A DNA stretch of 52,721 nt from UBA7985 sp049612785 (GTDB lineage: Bacteria > Pseudomonadota > Alphaproteobacteria > UBA7985): assembly GCA_049612785.1 (NCBI GenBank), contig JBMZBW010000006.1, forward strand, positions 1 through 52,721. The letters are read 5' to 3'. This document shows, in pieces, positions 1 to 8,767 of the stretch. Below the pieces are notes generated by a model. It was not told the origin of the DNA. It worked only from the letters and a program-made list of their open reading frames with translations, and ran no database searches. Both the position numbers and the translations under genes were made by a program. Position 1 is the stretch's first letter. Every line of letters starts with the position of its first letter.

Positions 1-351
1 AAAACGGAGATGGACGGCCTGCTCAAGTTTACGTTCGAGCGCTTTGTAATCCAATCCGACCGCGGCTTTGAAAGGCGAAATCAGGTCGCCGATCACGTAC
101 TCCGGGGCGTCGTGCAACAGGGCATAAAGCTGTTCCCGCGGCGTTGATTTCCCTTCTGAAGCACAAAAAAGGTCCATAACCAGGACAGAATGTTGCGCAA
201 CACTGAAAGAATGCTCGCCCACAGTTTGACCATTCCATCGTGACACACGGGACAGACCGTGGGCGATGTCATCGATCTCGATGTCAAAAGGGGAGGGGTC
301 TAGCAGGTCGAGCCGACGACCAGAAAGCATGCGTTGCCAAGCGCGGGACAT
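1..351 (-). CDS. HD-domain phosphohydrolase (YfbR-like), cut by the window edge
   Basis: The reverse strand from an ATG at 351 reads through 117 codons without a stop and leaves the window. The visible part carries the metal-binding pattern of HD hydrolases: GEHSFSVAQHS (His47, His54) followed by LLHDAPEYVIGD (His80-Asp81 and Asp89). This arrangement is typical of YfbR-like 5'-nucleotidases and related cytosolic HD hydrolases that remove phosphate from (deoxy)nucleotides. The C-terminus, including the last metal ligand, is outside the window, so substrate cannot be judged. It is divergent from the lipoprotein gene at 427. The family is clear but the exact enzyme is not. Confidence 0.8.
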   Translation of the reverse strand, partial: MSRAWQRMLSGRRLDLLDPSPFDIEIDDIAHGLSRVSRWNGQTVGEHSFSVAQHSVLVMDLFCASEGKSTPREQLYALLHDAPEYVIGDLISPFKAAVGLDYKALERKLEQAVHLRF

Positions 352-426
352 GGTGAAAGAACCTTGTTGTCTCATTGCGATCTGTTGATAACACGCAGAC
401 ACCACGACAGGGAGAGCGAAAGGCTC

Positions 427-1473
427 ATGGTTCGACAGACGGTATCGGGATTTGCCTTGCTGGCCTTGGTCGGCCTCACCGCCTGTGATTCCTACCTTTA
501 CCATATCGCGCGCGGACAAAATGACCTGCTGGAGCGAGCGCGTCCGATTGATTCGGTCATTCAGGATCCGACCACAGCGCCAGAAACGGCTGAAAAACTG
601 GCGTTGGTTCAGGAAGCAGTGGCCTATGCTGAGCATTGGGGTCTGGATGTTGGTGACAGCTACCAGAGCTATTCCCAATTAGACCGCGAGGCGACGGTTT
701 GGACAGTCTATCGGGCTGAACAGCTCGAAATGAACGCTGTGGTGAATTGCTGGCCTATTGCGGGCTGCGTGCCTTATCAGGGGTACTTCGAGGAAGCCAA
801 GGCCGAGGCCTTTCTGCGTGAAGCGCAAGATGCGGGATACGATGCCTACATGGGCGGCGTTGATGCCTATGCGACTTTAGGCTGGTTCCCCGACCCCATT
901 GCTTCGCCGGCCTTGGAGCGGAGCAAAACGTCACTGGTCGAGTTGGTCATCCACGAAAGCGTGCACAACACCATTTACCGGGCTGGTGCTTCCGAATTTA
1001 ATGAGGCGCTGGCCAATACCATTGCTTTTGCTCTGGTGAAGGAGTTTTGGGCGGAAAAGGGCGTCGATACGGGTCAGCTGGAAGTCTTCTTTGCGGAGCG
1101 CGATCACGCGCGCGAGCTGTTCTACCGCATGATTAACGACACCAAGAGGGAGCTAGAGGAAATCTATGCTGCCAAAGAACTGGTTACCAGTCTGCGACTG
1201 CAGGCTAAAGCCGACGCATTTGCACGGCTGAAGGCTCGGTACCAGACCGAGCGTCATGCCTTTGGTGGGTACAACTACGACGGTTTCTTCTCGCGCGATT
1301 TGAATAACGCGCATGTGGTTTCAATTGGCACTTACGAGAATGCAAGGCCAGAGCTCGAGGCGGTCCTGTACGGTCGCTTTGGTGGAAACGTGCGCCGCTT
1401 TCTTCTCGCTATGGAGGACGTGGCTAAATCGTCGGAAGATTGGCGTGTTGCTCTGGCTAAAGCGCGGCCTTAG
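427..1473 (+). CDS. Predicted lipoprotein aminopeptidase (Aminopep family, COG4324-like)
   Basis: The frame is open from 334, but the ATG at 427 is the better start. It is preceded by GGGAGAG and opens directly into a lipoprotein signal peptide ending in the lipobox LTAC (Cys around residue 19), so the mature protein should be membrane-anchored in the envelope. The zinc-peptidase motif HESVH lies at residues 176-180, and a downstream NEALAN (Glu193) can supply the third ligand. Length (348 aa) suits the Aminopep family of predicted metallo-aminopeptidases. The catalytic function is inferred from family membership and no substrate can be read. It ends 8 nt before the convergent LysR gene. Confidence 0.85.
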   Translation: MVRQTVSGFALLALVGLTACDSYLYHIARGQNDLLERARPIDSVIQDPTTAPETAEKLALVQEAVAYAEHWGLDVGDSYQSYSQLDREATVWTVYRAEQLEMNAVVNCWPIAGCVPYQGYFEEAKAEAFLREAQDAGYDAYMGGVDAYATLGWFPDPIASPALERSKTSLVELVIHESVHNTIYRAGASEFNEALANTIAFALVKEFWAEKGVDTGQLEVFFAERDHARELFYRMINDTKRELEEIYAAKELVTSLRLQAKADAFARLKARYQTERHAFGGYNYDGFFSRDLNNAHVVSIGTYENARPELEAVLYGRFGGNVRRFLLAMEDVAKSSEDWRVALAKARP

Positions 1474-1481
1474 CGCCTGAT

Positions 1482-2420
1482 TTATTCGTGGCTCGGGTCT
1501 TCAACGTCCCAATACGGCGGATTGCCGAACTTGCTCAGCAGGAAGTCAACGAAAGCCCGGACCTTGGGCGAGAGATGTCGGTTCGGCGGGTACATGGCGT
1601 AAATGCTGGTATCCAGCGCCGTGGGTGAGGCGACAAAATCTGTCATGACCGACCGCAGTCGTCCCGTCTGAATATCTCGGCCCACAACATAAGTCGGTAG
1701 CAGGACCAGCCCTAAACCCTGACGCGCTGCTGGCAGAATGGCCTCACCGTTGTTCACGTGCAGGATGGACCGCATGCGAACATGCTCGACCCCGCGTGGA
1801 CCATCAAAGTGAAAGATATCCGGCCCGGCCTGGCGTCGGTATGTCAGGGCGACGTGGTCAGCGAGGTCTGAAGGCGTGACGGGCTCACCATACTTCTCCA
1901 GATACTCGGGAGAGGCGGCGATAACACGATGGTTGGGCGCAAGCTTGCGGGCAATCAGGCTGCTGTCCTGCAATTCCCCAATTCGAATCACGAGGTCTGC
2001 GCCTTCCTCGATGATGTTGACCACGTTGTCGGTCATGGTCGCTTCGATTTCCACTTCGGGATACAGCTGCATGAATTCCGGGAAGAAAGGCGCAACATGT
2101 CGTCTTCCAAAGGTCACCGGCATATTAATGCGCAGCATACCGCGCGGGCTGCTTTCCAACTCGGTGACGGCGACCGCAGCGTCTTCGACAGATTGTAGAA
2201 TGTTAATGACCCGGTCGTGATAGGTCTCACCGGCTTCCGTCAGATGCAATTGCCGGGTGGATCGATTCAGCAATTGAACCCCTAAGTGGTCTTCCAAGGC
2301 ACTGATTTGCCGCGAAACACTGGATGGTGCCATTCCTAGCGTTCGCCCGGCCTCTGAAAAACTGCCGCTGGTTACAGCGGTGTGGAAGACTTTCATTGAG
2401 GTAAGGGTGTCCACAGCCAA
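1482..2420 (-). CDS. LysR-family transcriptional regulator
   Basis: A 312-aa protein with an N-terminal winged helix-turn-helix at about residues 5-64 (GSFSEAGRTLGMAPSSVSRQ and LNRSTRQLHLTEAGE are classic LysR signatures). A periplasmic-binding-like effector domain follows at about 90-295. The sequence style (R-x-LHLTEAGE, then a short-chain CrgA/AaeR-like effector domain) is that of the large subgroup controlling efflux or aromatic-stress genes. LysR proteins usually regulate a divergent neighbour; the divergent gene here is the tiny basic protein at 2635, with a permease beyond a terminator. Target and effector are unknown. Confidence 0.9.
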   Translation of the reverse strand: MAVDTLTSMKVFHTAVTSGSFSEAGRTLGMAPSSVSRQISALEDHLGVQLLNRSTRQLHLTEAGETYHDRVINILQSVEDAAVAVTELESSPRGMLRINMPVTFGRRHVAPFFPEFMQLYPEVEIEATMTDNVVNIIEEGADLVIRIGELQDSSLIARKLAPNHRVIAASPEYLEKYGEPVTPSDLADHVALTYRRQAGPDIFHFDGPRGVEHVRMRSILHVNNGEAILPAARQGLGLVLLPTYVVGRDIQTGRLRSVMTDFVASPTALDTSIYAMYPPNRHLSPKVRAFVDFLLSKFGNPPYWDVEDPSHE

Positions 2421-2586
2421 ACTCCGTTACTTGTGCGCCTGATGCAAAGAACTTAGATGAATCTTCGATATTCTCAAGGACTTTTGCGCGAGTATATTGG
2501 TATCAGTAACGAAACAGAGCGGCGTTGGTCTCGTACCTCCCATTCCTCCCTCACGATACCAGCGTCGCTCCATCATTGCACCGAAA

Positions 2587-2612
2587 CGGGTTCACCACCA
2601 CCACAGAACCCG
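2587..2612 (+). promoter_or_regulatory. 5' leader stem-loop upstream of the small basic protein
   Basis: CGGGTTC (2587-2593) and GAACCCG (2606-2612) form a perfect 7-bp stem around a 12-nt ACC-rich loop. It ends about 7 nt before the AAGGAA ribosome-binding site of the gene at 2635. A leader hairpin here could affect mRNA stability or translation. The structure is visible; the role is a guess. Confidence 0.35.
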
Positions 2613-2634
2613 AAAAGGCAAAGGAACCACCTCG

Positions 2635-2781
2635 ATGAGCATCCGCAAAGACGGCTTTCTCTCTTACTCCGAACTTCAGGCTTTCGAACGCCGCGCCCGT
2701 GAGTTGCGTGGTCAGGCGATCCGCGAAGGCGTCTCTTCTCTTTTCGGTCTGAACAAGCGCAACCGCTCTTCCAAGCGCTAA
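2635..2781 (+). CDS. Small basic protein of unknown function (48 aa)
   Basis: The ATG at 2635 follows AAGGAA at a spacing of about 9 nt. It encodes a 48-residue protein rich in Arg, Lys and Glu, with a predicted amphipathic helix in the middle (ELQAFERRARELRGQAIREG) and a basic tail ending NKRNRSSKR. The frame is open further upstream, but that part reads as low-complexity leader, so the shorter form is chosen. Size and charge recall short DUF1127/YjiS-like or RSP_7527-like proteins of proteobacteria, some of which affect RNA metabolism. The resemblance is weak and I do not assign a function. It is flanked by a leader hairpin and a downstream terminator, so it is probably a single-gene unit. 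Confidence 0.6.
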   Translation: MSIRKDGFLSYSELQAFERRARELRGQAIREGVSSLFGLNKRNRSSKR

Positions 2782-2873
2782 GCCTCGTTCAGACCTTAGT
2801 TCAAAACCTGCAATCCGTCTTAACTCCTCCCATCCTCCCAACAAGACGCATCGCAGCCCAATGAACTTAACCG

Positions 2874-2914
2874 GGCCGTTTGACTATCGCAGTCAGACGG
2901 CCTGTGTTGTTTTG
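2874..2914 (+). terminator. Rho-independent terminator
   Basis: GGCCGTTTGACT (2874-2885) pairs with AGTCAGACGGCC (2891-2902) with one G-U pair. The loop is ATCGC and a T-rich tail TGTGTTGTTTT follows. It ends the small-protein transcript just before the EamA gene. Confidence 0.75.
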
Positions 2915-2919
2915 GGGGC

Positions 2920-3870
2920 ATGAACATCATTGAACCATGGATCCTTCTCGGCATGGCCGCCGGGGTGTTTCAGGCCCTGCGCGTTGCTGGCCAGAAGGCT
3001 CTGTCCCAAACGACGTCTTCCGACATCCAGCTTTCATCCTGGAGTGCGGCGCTTGCCCGCTGCCTGTTTGGTTTGCCGTGGGCCGTTTTGATCCTTGTTG
3101 TTCTGATTGTGCTGTGGGGTGCGCCGACCAAGCTGTCGATGACATTTTGGGCCTGGACAGCCGCAGCAGCCGTGCTGCAGATCCTCGCAACCATCCAACA
3201 AACCCTGCTGCTGGGTCAGCGTAATCTGGCGATCGGTGTCGTTTATGTGAAGACCGAAGTGGTGCTGGTTGCTCTGGTGGGTTCAACGCCATTTTTTGCA
3301 CAGTACCTGACGGGACTGCAGTGGATGGCTATCCTCGTTTCTGTCATCGGCGTGGTGGTCATCACCCGGGCGAAGCTTGGTCCTGCGACTGGGTCGGTTT
3401 GGGATCTGAAATCGGCGTGGTTAGGGCTGTCTGGTGGCGCGCTGCTGGCGGCAACGTCCTTGACCCTGCGCGAGGGTGGTCTGGCCCTTATTGACGATGC
3501 GGCATCAATGGGCGTGCAGCTGTCTCCAGCTGTTGCCGGTATGACGACGCTGGTGGGGCTGCTGGTCATCCAGTGCGTTGTCGTCGTTGCCGTGATGGCT
3601 TGGCGCGATGCGTCCGAATTCAACCGCGTGACGAAGCGATTGCGACCCATGGCATTCACCGGCCTGCTGTCCGCGCTGGGATCAGCATGTTGGTTCATCG
3701 GCTATGTTCTCATGTCACCGGCGCTGGTGAAGTCCGTGGGGCAGGTCGAATTCTTCGCAGCCGTTATTCTGACCTATCTGATGTTTAAGGAACGGCCAAC
3801 GCGCACCGAATGGGTCGGCATGGCCTTTGTCCTTGCGTCGATTTTGATGTTGCTGCTGTCTACGCTTTAG
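2920..3870 (+). CDS. EamA-type drug/metabolite transporter permease
   Basis: A 316-aa integral membrane protein with about ten hydrophobic segments in the two-times-five layout of the DMT/EamA superfamily. It begins IEPWILLGMAAGVFQALRVA and ends with a pair of helices around EWVGMAFVLASILMLLL. Such permeases move small metabolites or amino acids across the inner membrane. The substrate cannot be predicted. The start is supported by a G-rich run just upstream of ATG 2920. It ends 35 nt before ivd and may be co-transcribed with it. Confidence 0.8.
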   Translation: MNIIEPWILLGMAAGVFQALRVAGQKALSQTTSSDIQLSSWSAALARCLFGLPWAVLILVVLIVLWGAPTKLSMTFWAWTAAAAVLQILATIQQTLLLGQRNLAIGVVYVKTEVVLVALVGSTPFFAQYLTGLQWMAILVSVIGVVVITRAKLGPATGSVWDLKSAWLGLSGGALLAATSLTLREGGLALIDDAASMGVQLSPAVAGMTTLVGLLVIQCVVVVAVMAWRDASEFNRVTKRLRPMAFTGLLSALGSACWFIGYVLMSPALVKSVGQVEFFAAVILTYLMFKERPTRTEWVGMAFVLASILMLLLSTL

Positions 3871-3905
3871 AGTGGACTAAGCGCAGGCAAGGGGAGGCAC
3901 CGTCC

Positions 3906-5069
3906 ATGTTTGATCACGTCATGAACTTTCACCACGGCGAAGAGATTGACGCCATCCGCGATACCGTTCGCCGCTGGTCTCAGGACCGTCTGGCACCCTT
4001 GGCGCAGGAGATTGATCAGTCCAATGCGATGCCACGCGAGCTCTGGGCGGAAATGGGTGCGCTGGGGATGCACGGCATCACGGTTCCTGAAGCAGATGGC
4101 GGACTGGGGCTTGGGTATCTTGCCCATGCCGTCGCGGTTGAGGAAGTATCGCGGGCGTCGGCTTCGGTTGGCTTGTCCTACGGCGCGCATTCGAACCTGT
4201 GCGTGAACCAAATCGCGCGCTGGGGTAATCCTGAGCAGAAGCAGACCTACTTGCCCAAGCTGATTTCAGGCGAACACGTCGGTTCGCTGGCCATGTCTGA
4301 ACCCGGTGCAGGCTCGGATGTTGTGTCGATGAAGCTGCGTGCGGAAAAGCGGAATGATCGCTTTGTGCTCAACGGTAACAAAATGTGGATTACCAACGCG
4401 CCGGACGCGAATACTCTCGTGGTGTACGCCAAAACGGATCCGGATGCCGGGCCGCGTGGGATCACGGCTTTTCTGATCGAGCGCGACATGAAAGGCTTCT
4501 CGACAGGCCAGAAGCTCGACAAATTGGGCATGCGCGGTTCGAATACGGCCGAGCTGGTGTTTGACGACTGCGAAGTACCGTTTGAAAACGTGCTGGGAGA
4601 GGAAGGCAAAGGCGTCAACGTTTTGATGTCAGGCCTGGACTTCGAGCGCGTGGTATTAGCCGCTGGGCCAGTCGGGATCATGGCCGCGGCAATGGATATC
4701 GTGGTTCCCTATGTCCACGAACGTGAACAATTCGGTCAGCCCATAGGCACCTTCCAGCTGATGCAGGGTAAACTCGCGGATATGTACACCACCATGAACG
4801 CCTGCCGAGCTTATGTGTATGCCGTTGCCCAGGCGTGTGATCGTGGTGAAACCACGCGTAAAGACGCGGCAGGCTGCATCTTATATGCGGCGGAAAAAGC
4901 AACGCAGGTCGCGTTGGAGGCTATTCAGGCGCTGGGTGGCAATGGCTACATCAATGACTACGCGACTGGGCGTCTGTTGCGAGATGCCAAACTCTATGAA
5001 ATTGGTGCAGGGACCAGTGAAATCCGGCGCATGTTGATTGGCCGCGAGTTGTTTGCGGAAACGGCTTAA
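3906..5069 (+). CDS. ivd: Isovaleryl-CoA dehydrogenase
   Basis: A 387-aa acyl-CoA dehydrogenase starting at ATG 3906 behind AGGGGAGG. N-terminal helical, central beta (AMSEPGAGSDVVSMK, KMWITNAPDA) and C-terminal helical (ALGGNGY) motifs are all present. Two features point to the isovaleryl class. First, a Glu in LDFERVVLA (Glu247) matches the unusual catalytic base of isovaleryl-CoA dehydrogenase. Second, the position that carries the catalytic Glu in medium-chain enzymes is Ala368 in YEIGAGTSEIRR. The enzyme oxidises isovaleryl-CoA to 3-methylcrotonyl-CoA in leucine breakdown and passes electrons to ETF. The carboxylase genes that often accompany ivd are not in this window. Confidence 0.88.
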   Translation: MFDHVMNFHHGEEIDAIRDTVRRWSQDRLAPLAQEIDQSNAMPRELWAEMGALGMHGITVPEADGGLGLGYLAHAVAVEEVSRASASVGLSYGAHSNLCVNQIARWGNPEQKQTYLPKLISGEHVGSLAMSEPGAGSDVVSMKLRAEKRNDRFVLNGNKMWITNAPDANTLVVYAKTDPDAGPRGITAFLIERDMKGFSTGQKLDKLGMRGSNTAELVFDDCEVPFENVLGEEGKGVNVLMSGLDFERVVLAAGPVGIMAAAMDIVVPYVHEREQFGQPIGTFQLMQGKLADMYTTMNACRAYVYAVAQACDRGETTRKDAAGCILYAAEKATQVALEAIQALGGNGYINDYATGRLLRDAKLYEIGAGTSEIRRMLIGRELFAETA

Positions 5070-5100
5070 GGCTGATTGAGCCCGCAAGAGGAAGCCCGCT

Positions 5101-5664
5101 TTGGATTTTCTGACACTCACCGAAGAAGCGTTTGGCGAAACGGAGGAAAAGAAATCCCGTTTTCTGGCCTACGTGGTGCCTTTTGCCCGTTTCGAAAGTC
5201 GCTTGGACGATCTGCGCCATGAGCACCCAAAAGCCAACCACCATGTCACCGCCTTCCGCCTGATCCATGACAACAATCAGATCGAAGAGGGTGCCAAGGA
5301 TGATGGTGAGCCTTCCGGAACTTCGGGCATGCCCATCCTGAAACTGCTGATTGGTCGGAACCTCATCGATGTCGGGGTCATCGTGGTTCGGTATTTTGGT
5401 GGCACAAAGCTCGGTACCGGCGGTCTTGCACGGGCTTATCCGGGGGCCGTCAAAGAAGCGCTGGAGCATGCTTCGATTGTGCCATGGTCGCGCACGGTAC
5501 GAGCAACTCTGAAAGTCGGGTTCGCGAAGGCATCAGATCTCGAAGCTCTGATCTCCCAAAGCCCGCTCGAAGTGCTGGATCGACGATTTACGGAGGAAGG
5601 TGCGATGATCGATGTGGAGGGGCCAGAAGAGGCTGTCGAAAGTCTTTCGGAGTTCAAGGTCTGA
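5101..5664 (+). CDS. yigZ: YigZ/IMPACT-family protein (UPF0029)
   Basis: A 187-aa protein starting at TTG 5101, with GAGGAAG about 6 nt upstream. The N-terminal half has the Impact signature: KKSRFLAYVVPF, then DDGEPSGTSGMPIL, then VRYFGGTKLGTGGL. The C-terminal part (from about residue 130) resembles the ferredoxin-like DUF1949 domain. This family is widespread and binds translation- or nucleic-acid-related partners in eukaryotes; its bacterial role is poorly defined. It lies 31 nt after ivd and ends before a bidirectional terminator. Confidence 0.85.
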   Translation: MDFLTLTEEAFGETEEKKSRFLAYVVPFARFESRLDDLRHEHPKANHHVTAFRLIHDNNQIEEGAKDDGEPSGTSGMPILKLLIGRNLIDVGVIVVRYFGGTKLGTGGLARAYPGAVKEALEHASIVPWSRTVRATLKVGFAKASDLEALISQSPLEVLDRRFTEEGAMIDVEGPEEAVESLSEFKV

Positions 5665-5672
5665 AAGCACAC

Positions 5673-5704
5673 AAAAAAAGGGCCGCCAAGGCGACCCTTT
5701 CTTT
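5673..5704. terminator. Bidirectional terminator between convergent genes
   Basis: An A-run, then GGGCCGCC, AAGG, CGACCC and TTTCTTT make a hairpin with A-rich and T-rich flanks. It can end the yigZ transcript on the plus strand and the binding-protein transcript on the minus strand. One C-A mismatch interrupts the stem. Confidence 0.7.
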
Positions 5705-5730
5705 ACACCGATAAGGGGGCAACAGCCGCC

Positions 5731-6447
5731 TTAGTATACAGCGCTACCAGCGTCGAACCACTTGGTGATCAGAGCGTTCAGGGAACCGTCGCTCTTCATC
5801 TGCTCGATAGCAGCGTTCATAGCCGCCTTCAGGTCGCCGTCGGACTCACGGATACCCATGCCAACGCCGCCACCGATGAACACAGGCTCACCAACGACTT
5901 CCAGCATGCCGCCGGACTCTTCAACGATTGGCATCAGGTAGTCGCCGTCCGCCAGAACTGCGTCAGCTTCACCGGACTTTACAGCAGCGATGGTCTCGTC
6001 TGGTGTGGAGAATTCGATCAGCTCGCCGCCGGACTCAGCTACGTAACCAGCCTGAATGGTGTTGGTCTGTGCAGCGATAACGCCGCTTGCAGAGCCACCG
6101 GACAGAGCAACGTACAGAGATGGGGATGGTGGGTAATACTCAGCTGTGAAGTCGATCACTTCATCACGCTCTGCGGTAATGGACATGCCCGCGATGATAG
6201 CGTCGTAGTTACCTGCAACGAGGTTCGGGATAATGGAATCCCAGTCGTTGATAACCCACTCACACGTCAGGCCAGCGATAGCGCAGAGGGCATCGCCCAC
6301 TTCACGCTCAAAGCCGATGACTTCGTTGTTATCGTCAAGACCGTTCCAAGGCATGTACGCGCCTTCAGTGCCCAGACGTACGGTTTCAGCCGTTGCAACA
6401 CTCGCAGTTGCGAAGAGTGCCAGGCTGGCAACAAGAATCTTTTTCAT
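5731..6447 (-). CDS. Periplasmic amino-acid-binding protein of an ABC importer (SBP_bac_3)
   Basis: A 238-aa secreted protein. It has a 20-residue Sec signal peptide ending ATAE and the solute-binding family 3 motifs: VIGFEREVGDALCAIAG, WDSIIPNLVAGNYDAIIAGM, and SITAERDEVIDFTAEYY. These are typical of polar or cationic amino-acid receptors (lysine/arginine/ornithine or histidine type). The ribosome-binding site AGGAGT precedes ATG 6447. No permease or ATPase gene adjoins it, so it is an orphan receptor here. The following 580 nt hold no gene. Ligand is unproven. Confidence 0.88.
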   Translation of the reverse strand: MKKILVASLALFATASVATAETVRLGTEGAYMPWNGLDDNNEVIGFEREVGDALCAIAGLTCEWVINDWDSIIPNLVAGNYDAIIAGMSITAERDEVIDFTAEYYPPSPSLYVALSGGSASGVIAAQTNTIQAGYVAESGGELIEFSTPDETIAAVKSGEADAVLADGDYLMPIVEESGGMLEVVGEPVFIGGGVGMGIRESDGDLKAAMNAAIEQMKSDGSLNALITKWFDAGSAVY

Positions 6448-7026
6448 AGCGTTTACTCCTGTAGGGACGTTGGCGCGCCTTTAGTTTGACCTGCGAGCGG
6501 GCACGCCTTTGGAGCACCACACAGGCTTGACCTCCGCATGGACGCAGGAGGGATACTCTTGGGTAAGTTCTGCATTGCAATAACGCAAGCTCTTAGCTTC
6601 GTTTCCGAGACAAAGTTGATCGAATTTCGGGTTTATCGGGGCGGTATTGCGCTTACCCCATTCCCGCATGAAGCGTTTACCTCGCTATGCACACTTCGAT
6701 TCAGGGGGTGGAAGCAGCTAGATTCGTTGGTTCTATAGTCCCTGAGCATGCAGTGAAGCAGCTGAGCGCGCTTCATCAGTCTTCAACATTATTGGTGCTG
6801 CTGGCTCAGTTTTGTAGCGGTCCGAATCCTTCGAAGGCGGTGGAGGTGGGCGTTGTGCACGACGATAAACCCACTGAAACCAGCGAAATGCTCTGCTGAA
6901 AGTCAGATGAAAAGGTGATTTGACTGGTGAGGGCAGCGGCAGGTCTTAGAGCCATTTTGCAGGCAAGCATGGGGAACTCTCAGCGGTGAGGAGAGCCGGT
7001 CAAACCGATAACGCTTTTTCAAGGGC
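6448..7026. other. Intergenic region with no convincing gene
   Basis: About 580 nt between the binding-protein gene and the end of the oxidoreductase gene. No frame here has both a credible ribosome-binding site and protein-like composition. It should contain the promoter of the binding-protein gene on the minus strand. A TTGCA-rich spot at about 6580-6600 resembles the TTGCAA elements at 8455-8519, but I cannot show it is a site. Confidence 0.5.
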
Positions 7027-8316
7027 TTAGCCTCGCGCGCGCTGGTCCATGCCATCAAGTATCCGTCCTTTTAACACGGTCCCGAAAATACCCAGCTTGC
7101 GGAATGCGTGAAACGGCGTTTTGTAAATTGGTGTGATGGGCAGATCGGTCGGCTCGCCCAGTGCGGCGCGGGCCAGTTGATGCCCCATAGCGGTTGCCAT
7201 CGCGACACCGCGCCCATTGTATCCCATACCGGCATAAACGCGATCCGCCAGCCGCATCAGTTTTGGTGCGTGGTCCCACGTCATCGCCACTGTGCCGGCC
7301 CAATCATGGGTCCAATTTGCCGCCTCCAAAGCGGGAAAATAGCGCTGCGCGATACGGCGAACCTCTGCGGTGGAGCTGTTTTCCGCTGCTCCAAAGGTTG
7401 CGCCCCGACCCCCAATGACGAAACGGCGGTCTTCGGTCATTCGGTAATACACTTGCAGACGACGGGTCTCTGAGACCGAATGCCGACCCGGTAGGATCGC
7501 TTCAGCAATCGCCGGGGAAAGCGGCGCTGTTGCAGACAGCGCACTGGCGACTGACACAACCGCTTGCGCCAACCCGGGCCACAGTAAGTCCGTGTAGCCA
7601 TTGGTTGCGAGTAATAAGCTCTTGGCATACAGCGTCCCGCCATCGGTTACGACGGCCAATTGATCATCGCCTTCCGTGACCCACAGTGCGCGGGAACCGG
7701 TAAAGATCGCACCACCGTGTTCGATGACCAGTCGTCCCAGTTCGCGCGCGTAGGAGAGTGGTTGCAGATTGCCGCCCTGTGAATGCAACATCACCCCGTC
7801 ATAGGCATCTGTCCCTAATAGGTCTGCGCTTGCCTGGGGTGACAGGATTTCAGCTTCAATCCCATGCTCAACCCACTGCGAAGCCCGCTGGTTGATACTG
7901 GCAAGACCCTTGGCCCCAACCGCACCCTGAACGTAGCCATTTTCGATGAACTCACAGCGCAATCCCTCGTTCCGGATCAACGACGACAGCGCAGGAACAG
8001 CAGATTTTGCCAGGTTCAGAGCGTCCTCGGCATGGTTACGGCCATAGTGGTTGGCAATGTCGGCAAGGTCCATCTTCCAACCCGGATTAACTTGCCCGCC
8101 ATTTCGACCCGAGCAGCCCTGTCCAATTTCCCCGGCATCGAGCACGGTTACATCCCGCCCTGCTGCCCGTAATGAAAGAGCGGCATTGAGCCCGGTAAAG
8201 CCTGCGCCAACGATGGCAACATCCGTTTCGTGATCGTGCTTCAAAGGCCGCGTTTCCGGGGCTTCGATGGCTGTAGCGGCCCAGAGGCCGTGGGAGTTTT
8301 TTGCGAGCGTTTCCAT
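7027..8316 (-). CDS. FAD-dependent amine oxidoreductase (PuuB-like, DAO family)
   Basis: A 429-aa flavoprotein taken from the ATG at 8316. The frame is open 31 codons further upstream, but that stretch is not conserved-looking. The dinucleotide-binding motif DVAIVGAGFTGLNAALSL lies near residues 33-50, followed by the family signature CSGRNGGQVNPGWK. C-terminal GYNGRGVAMATAMG completes the FAD site. The pattern matches gamma-glutamylputrescine oxidases and related DAO enzymes that oxidise amino groups to imines with release of hydrogen peroxide. No other Puu gene is adjacent, so polyamine use is only a possibility. Confidence 0.82.
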   Translation of the reverse strand: METLAKNSHGLWAATAIEAPETRPLKHDHETDVAIVGAGFTGLNAALSLRAAGRDVTVLDAGEIGQGCSGRNGGQVNPGWKMDLADIANHYGRNHAEDALNLAKSAVPALSSLIRNEGLRCEFIENGYVQGAVGAKGLASINQRASQWVEHGIEAEILSPQASADLLGTDAYDGVMLHSQGGNLQPLSYARELGRLVIEHGGAIFTGSRALWVTEGDDQLAVVTDGGTLYAKSLLLATNGYTDLLWPGLAQAVVSVASALSATAPLSPAIAEAILPGRHSVSETRRLQVYYRMTEDRRFVIGGRGATFGAAENSSTAEVRRIAQRYFPALEAANWTHDWAGTVAMTWDHAPKLMRLADRVYAGMGYNGRGVAMATAMGHQLARAALGEPTDLPITPIYKTPFHAFRKLGIFGTVLKGRILDGMDQRARG

Positions 8317-8454
8317 GGTTCTAAGCTTAGGCAGAGAACCGTATTTCACCAAGCATGAACAACACTGGTGCACGGTAGAAAAACTGAGCAAAGCGAGCGC
8401 GAGAACCAACGCTGAGCGCTCTGCGCCGATGAAGCGTGTTCTGGCCGTATCTCA

Positions 8455-8519
8455 CTGCAAATGCGCAATGAATTGCTACCAGTTTGCAAGCGCAGTGAGG
8501 ATAAGTTGCAATTTGCAAC
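8455..8519. promoter_or_regulatory. Cluster of TTGCAA-type elements with a 15-nt inverted repeat
   Basis: GTTGCAA-T-TTGCAAC at 8505-8519 is a perfect inverted repeat. Related pieces (CTGCAAATGCGCAAT near 8455, TTTGCAAG near 8493) lie just upstream. It sits about 140-190 bp ahead of the minus-strand oxidoreductase and about 260 bp ahead of the giant plus-strand gene. It looks like a multi-site operator; the binding protein is unknown. Confidence 0.4.
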
Positions 8520-8767
8520 AAATCCGATTGGCCTCGAATCAACGATCCCTGAGGGGAGAGGCGACCCCATGAGACCAGCGTATCAAAAACAAATACCTTA
8601 AAATGAGATGCATTCATAAATTCAATTAATTGTCTGAATTTTTCATATAAAAAAGATCAAAAACCTAAAAAATAAACATCTAACAGCAAAATACCCTGCA
8701 TTTGGATGTTCAATTGCTACAGAGTTGCGATAATGAAGCTTCTGTCTCGCATCGCTTTCCTAAGCAA
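8520..8767 (+). other. AT-rich leader upstream of the giant surface-protein gene
   Basis: From about 8580 to 8700 the sequence becomes strongly AT-rich (runs of A, TATAAAA, AATTAATTG), unlike the coding DNA around it. No gene is visible. It probably contains the promoter for the cluster that begins at 8781, but I cannot fix a -35/-10 pair with standard spacing. Confidence 0.45.

Noticed and set aside
334..426. Longer N-terminus for the lipoprotein aminopeptidase
   Set aside because: It would bury the lipoprotein signal peptide inside the protein and overlaps the divergent HD-hydrolase start.
8590..8700. AT-rich stretch as an insertion-sequence or prophage end
   Set aside because: No terminal inverted repeats, target duplication, integrase or transposase could be found nearby.
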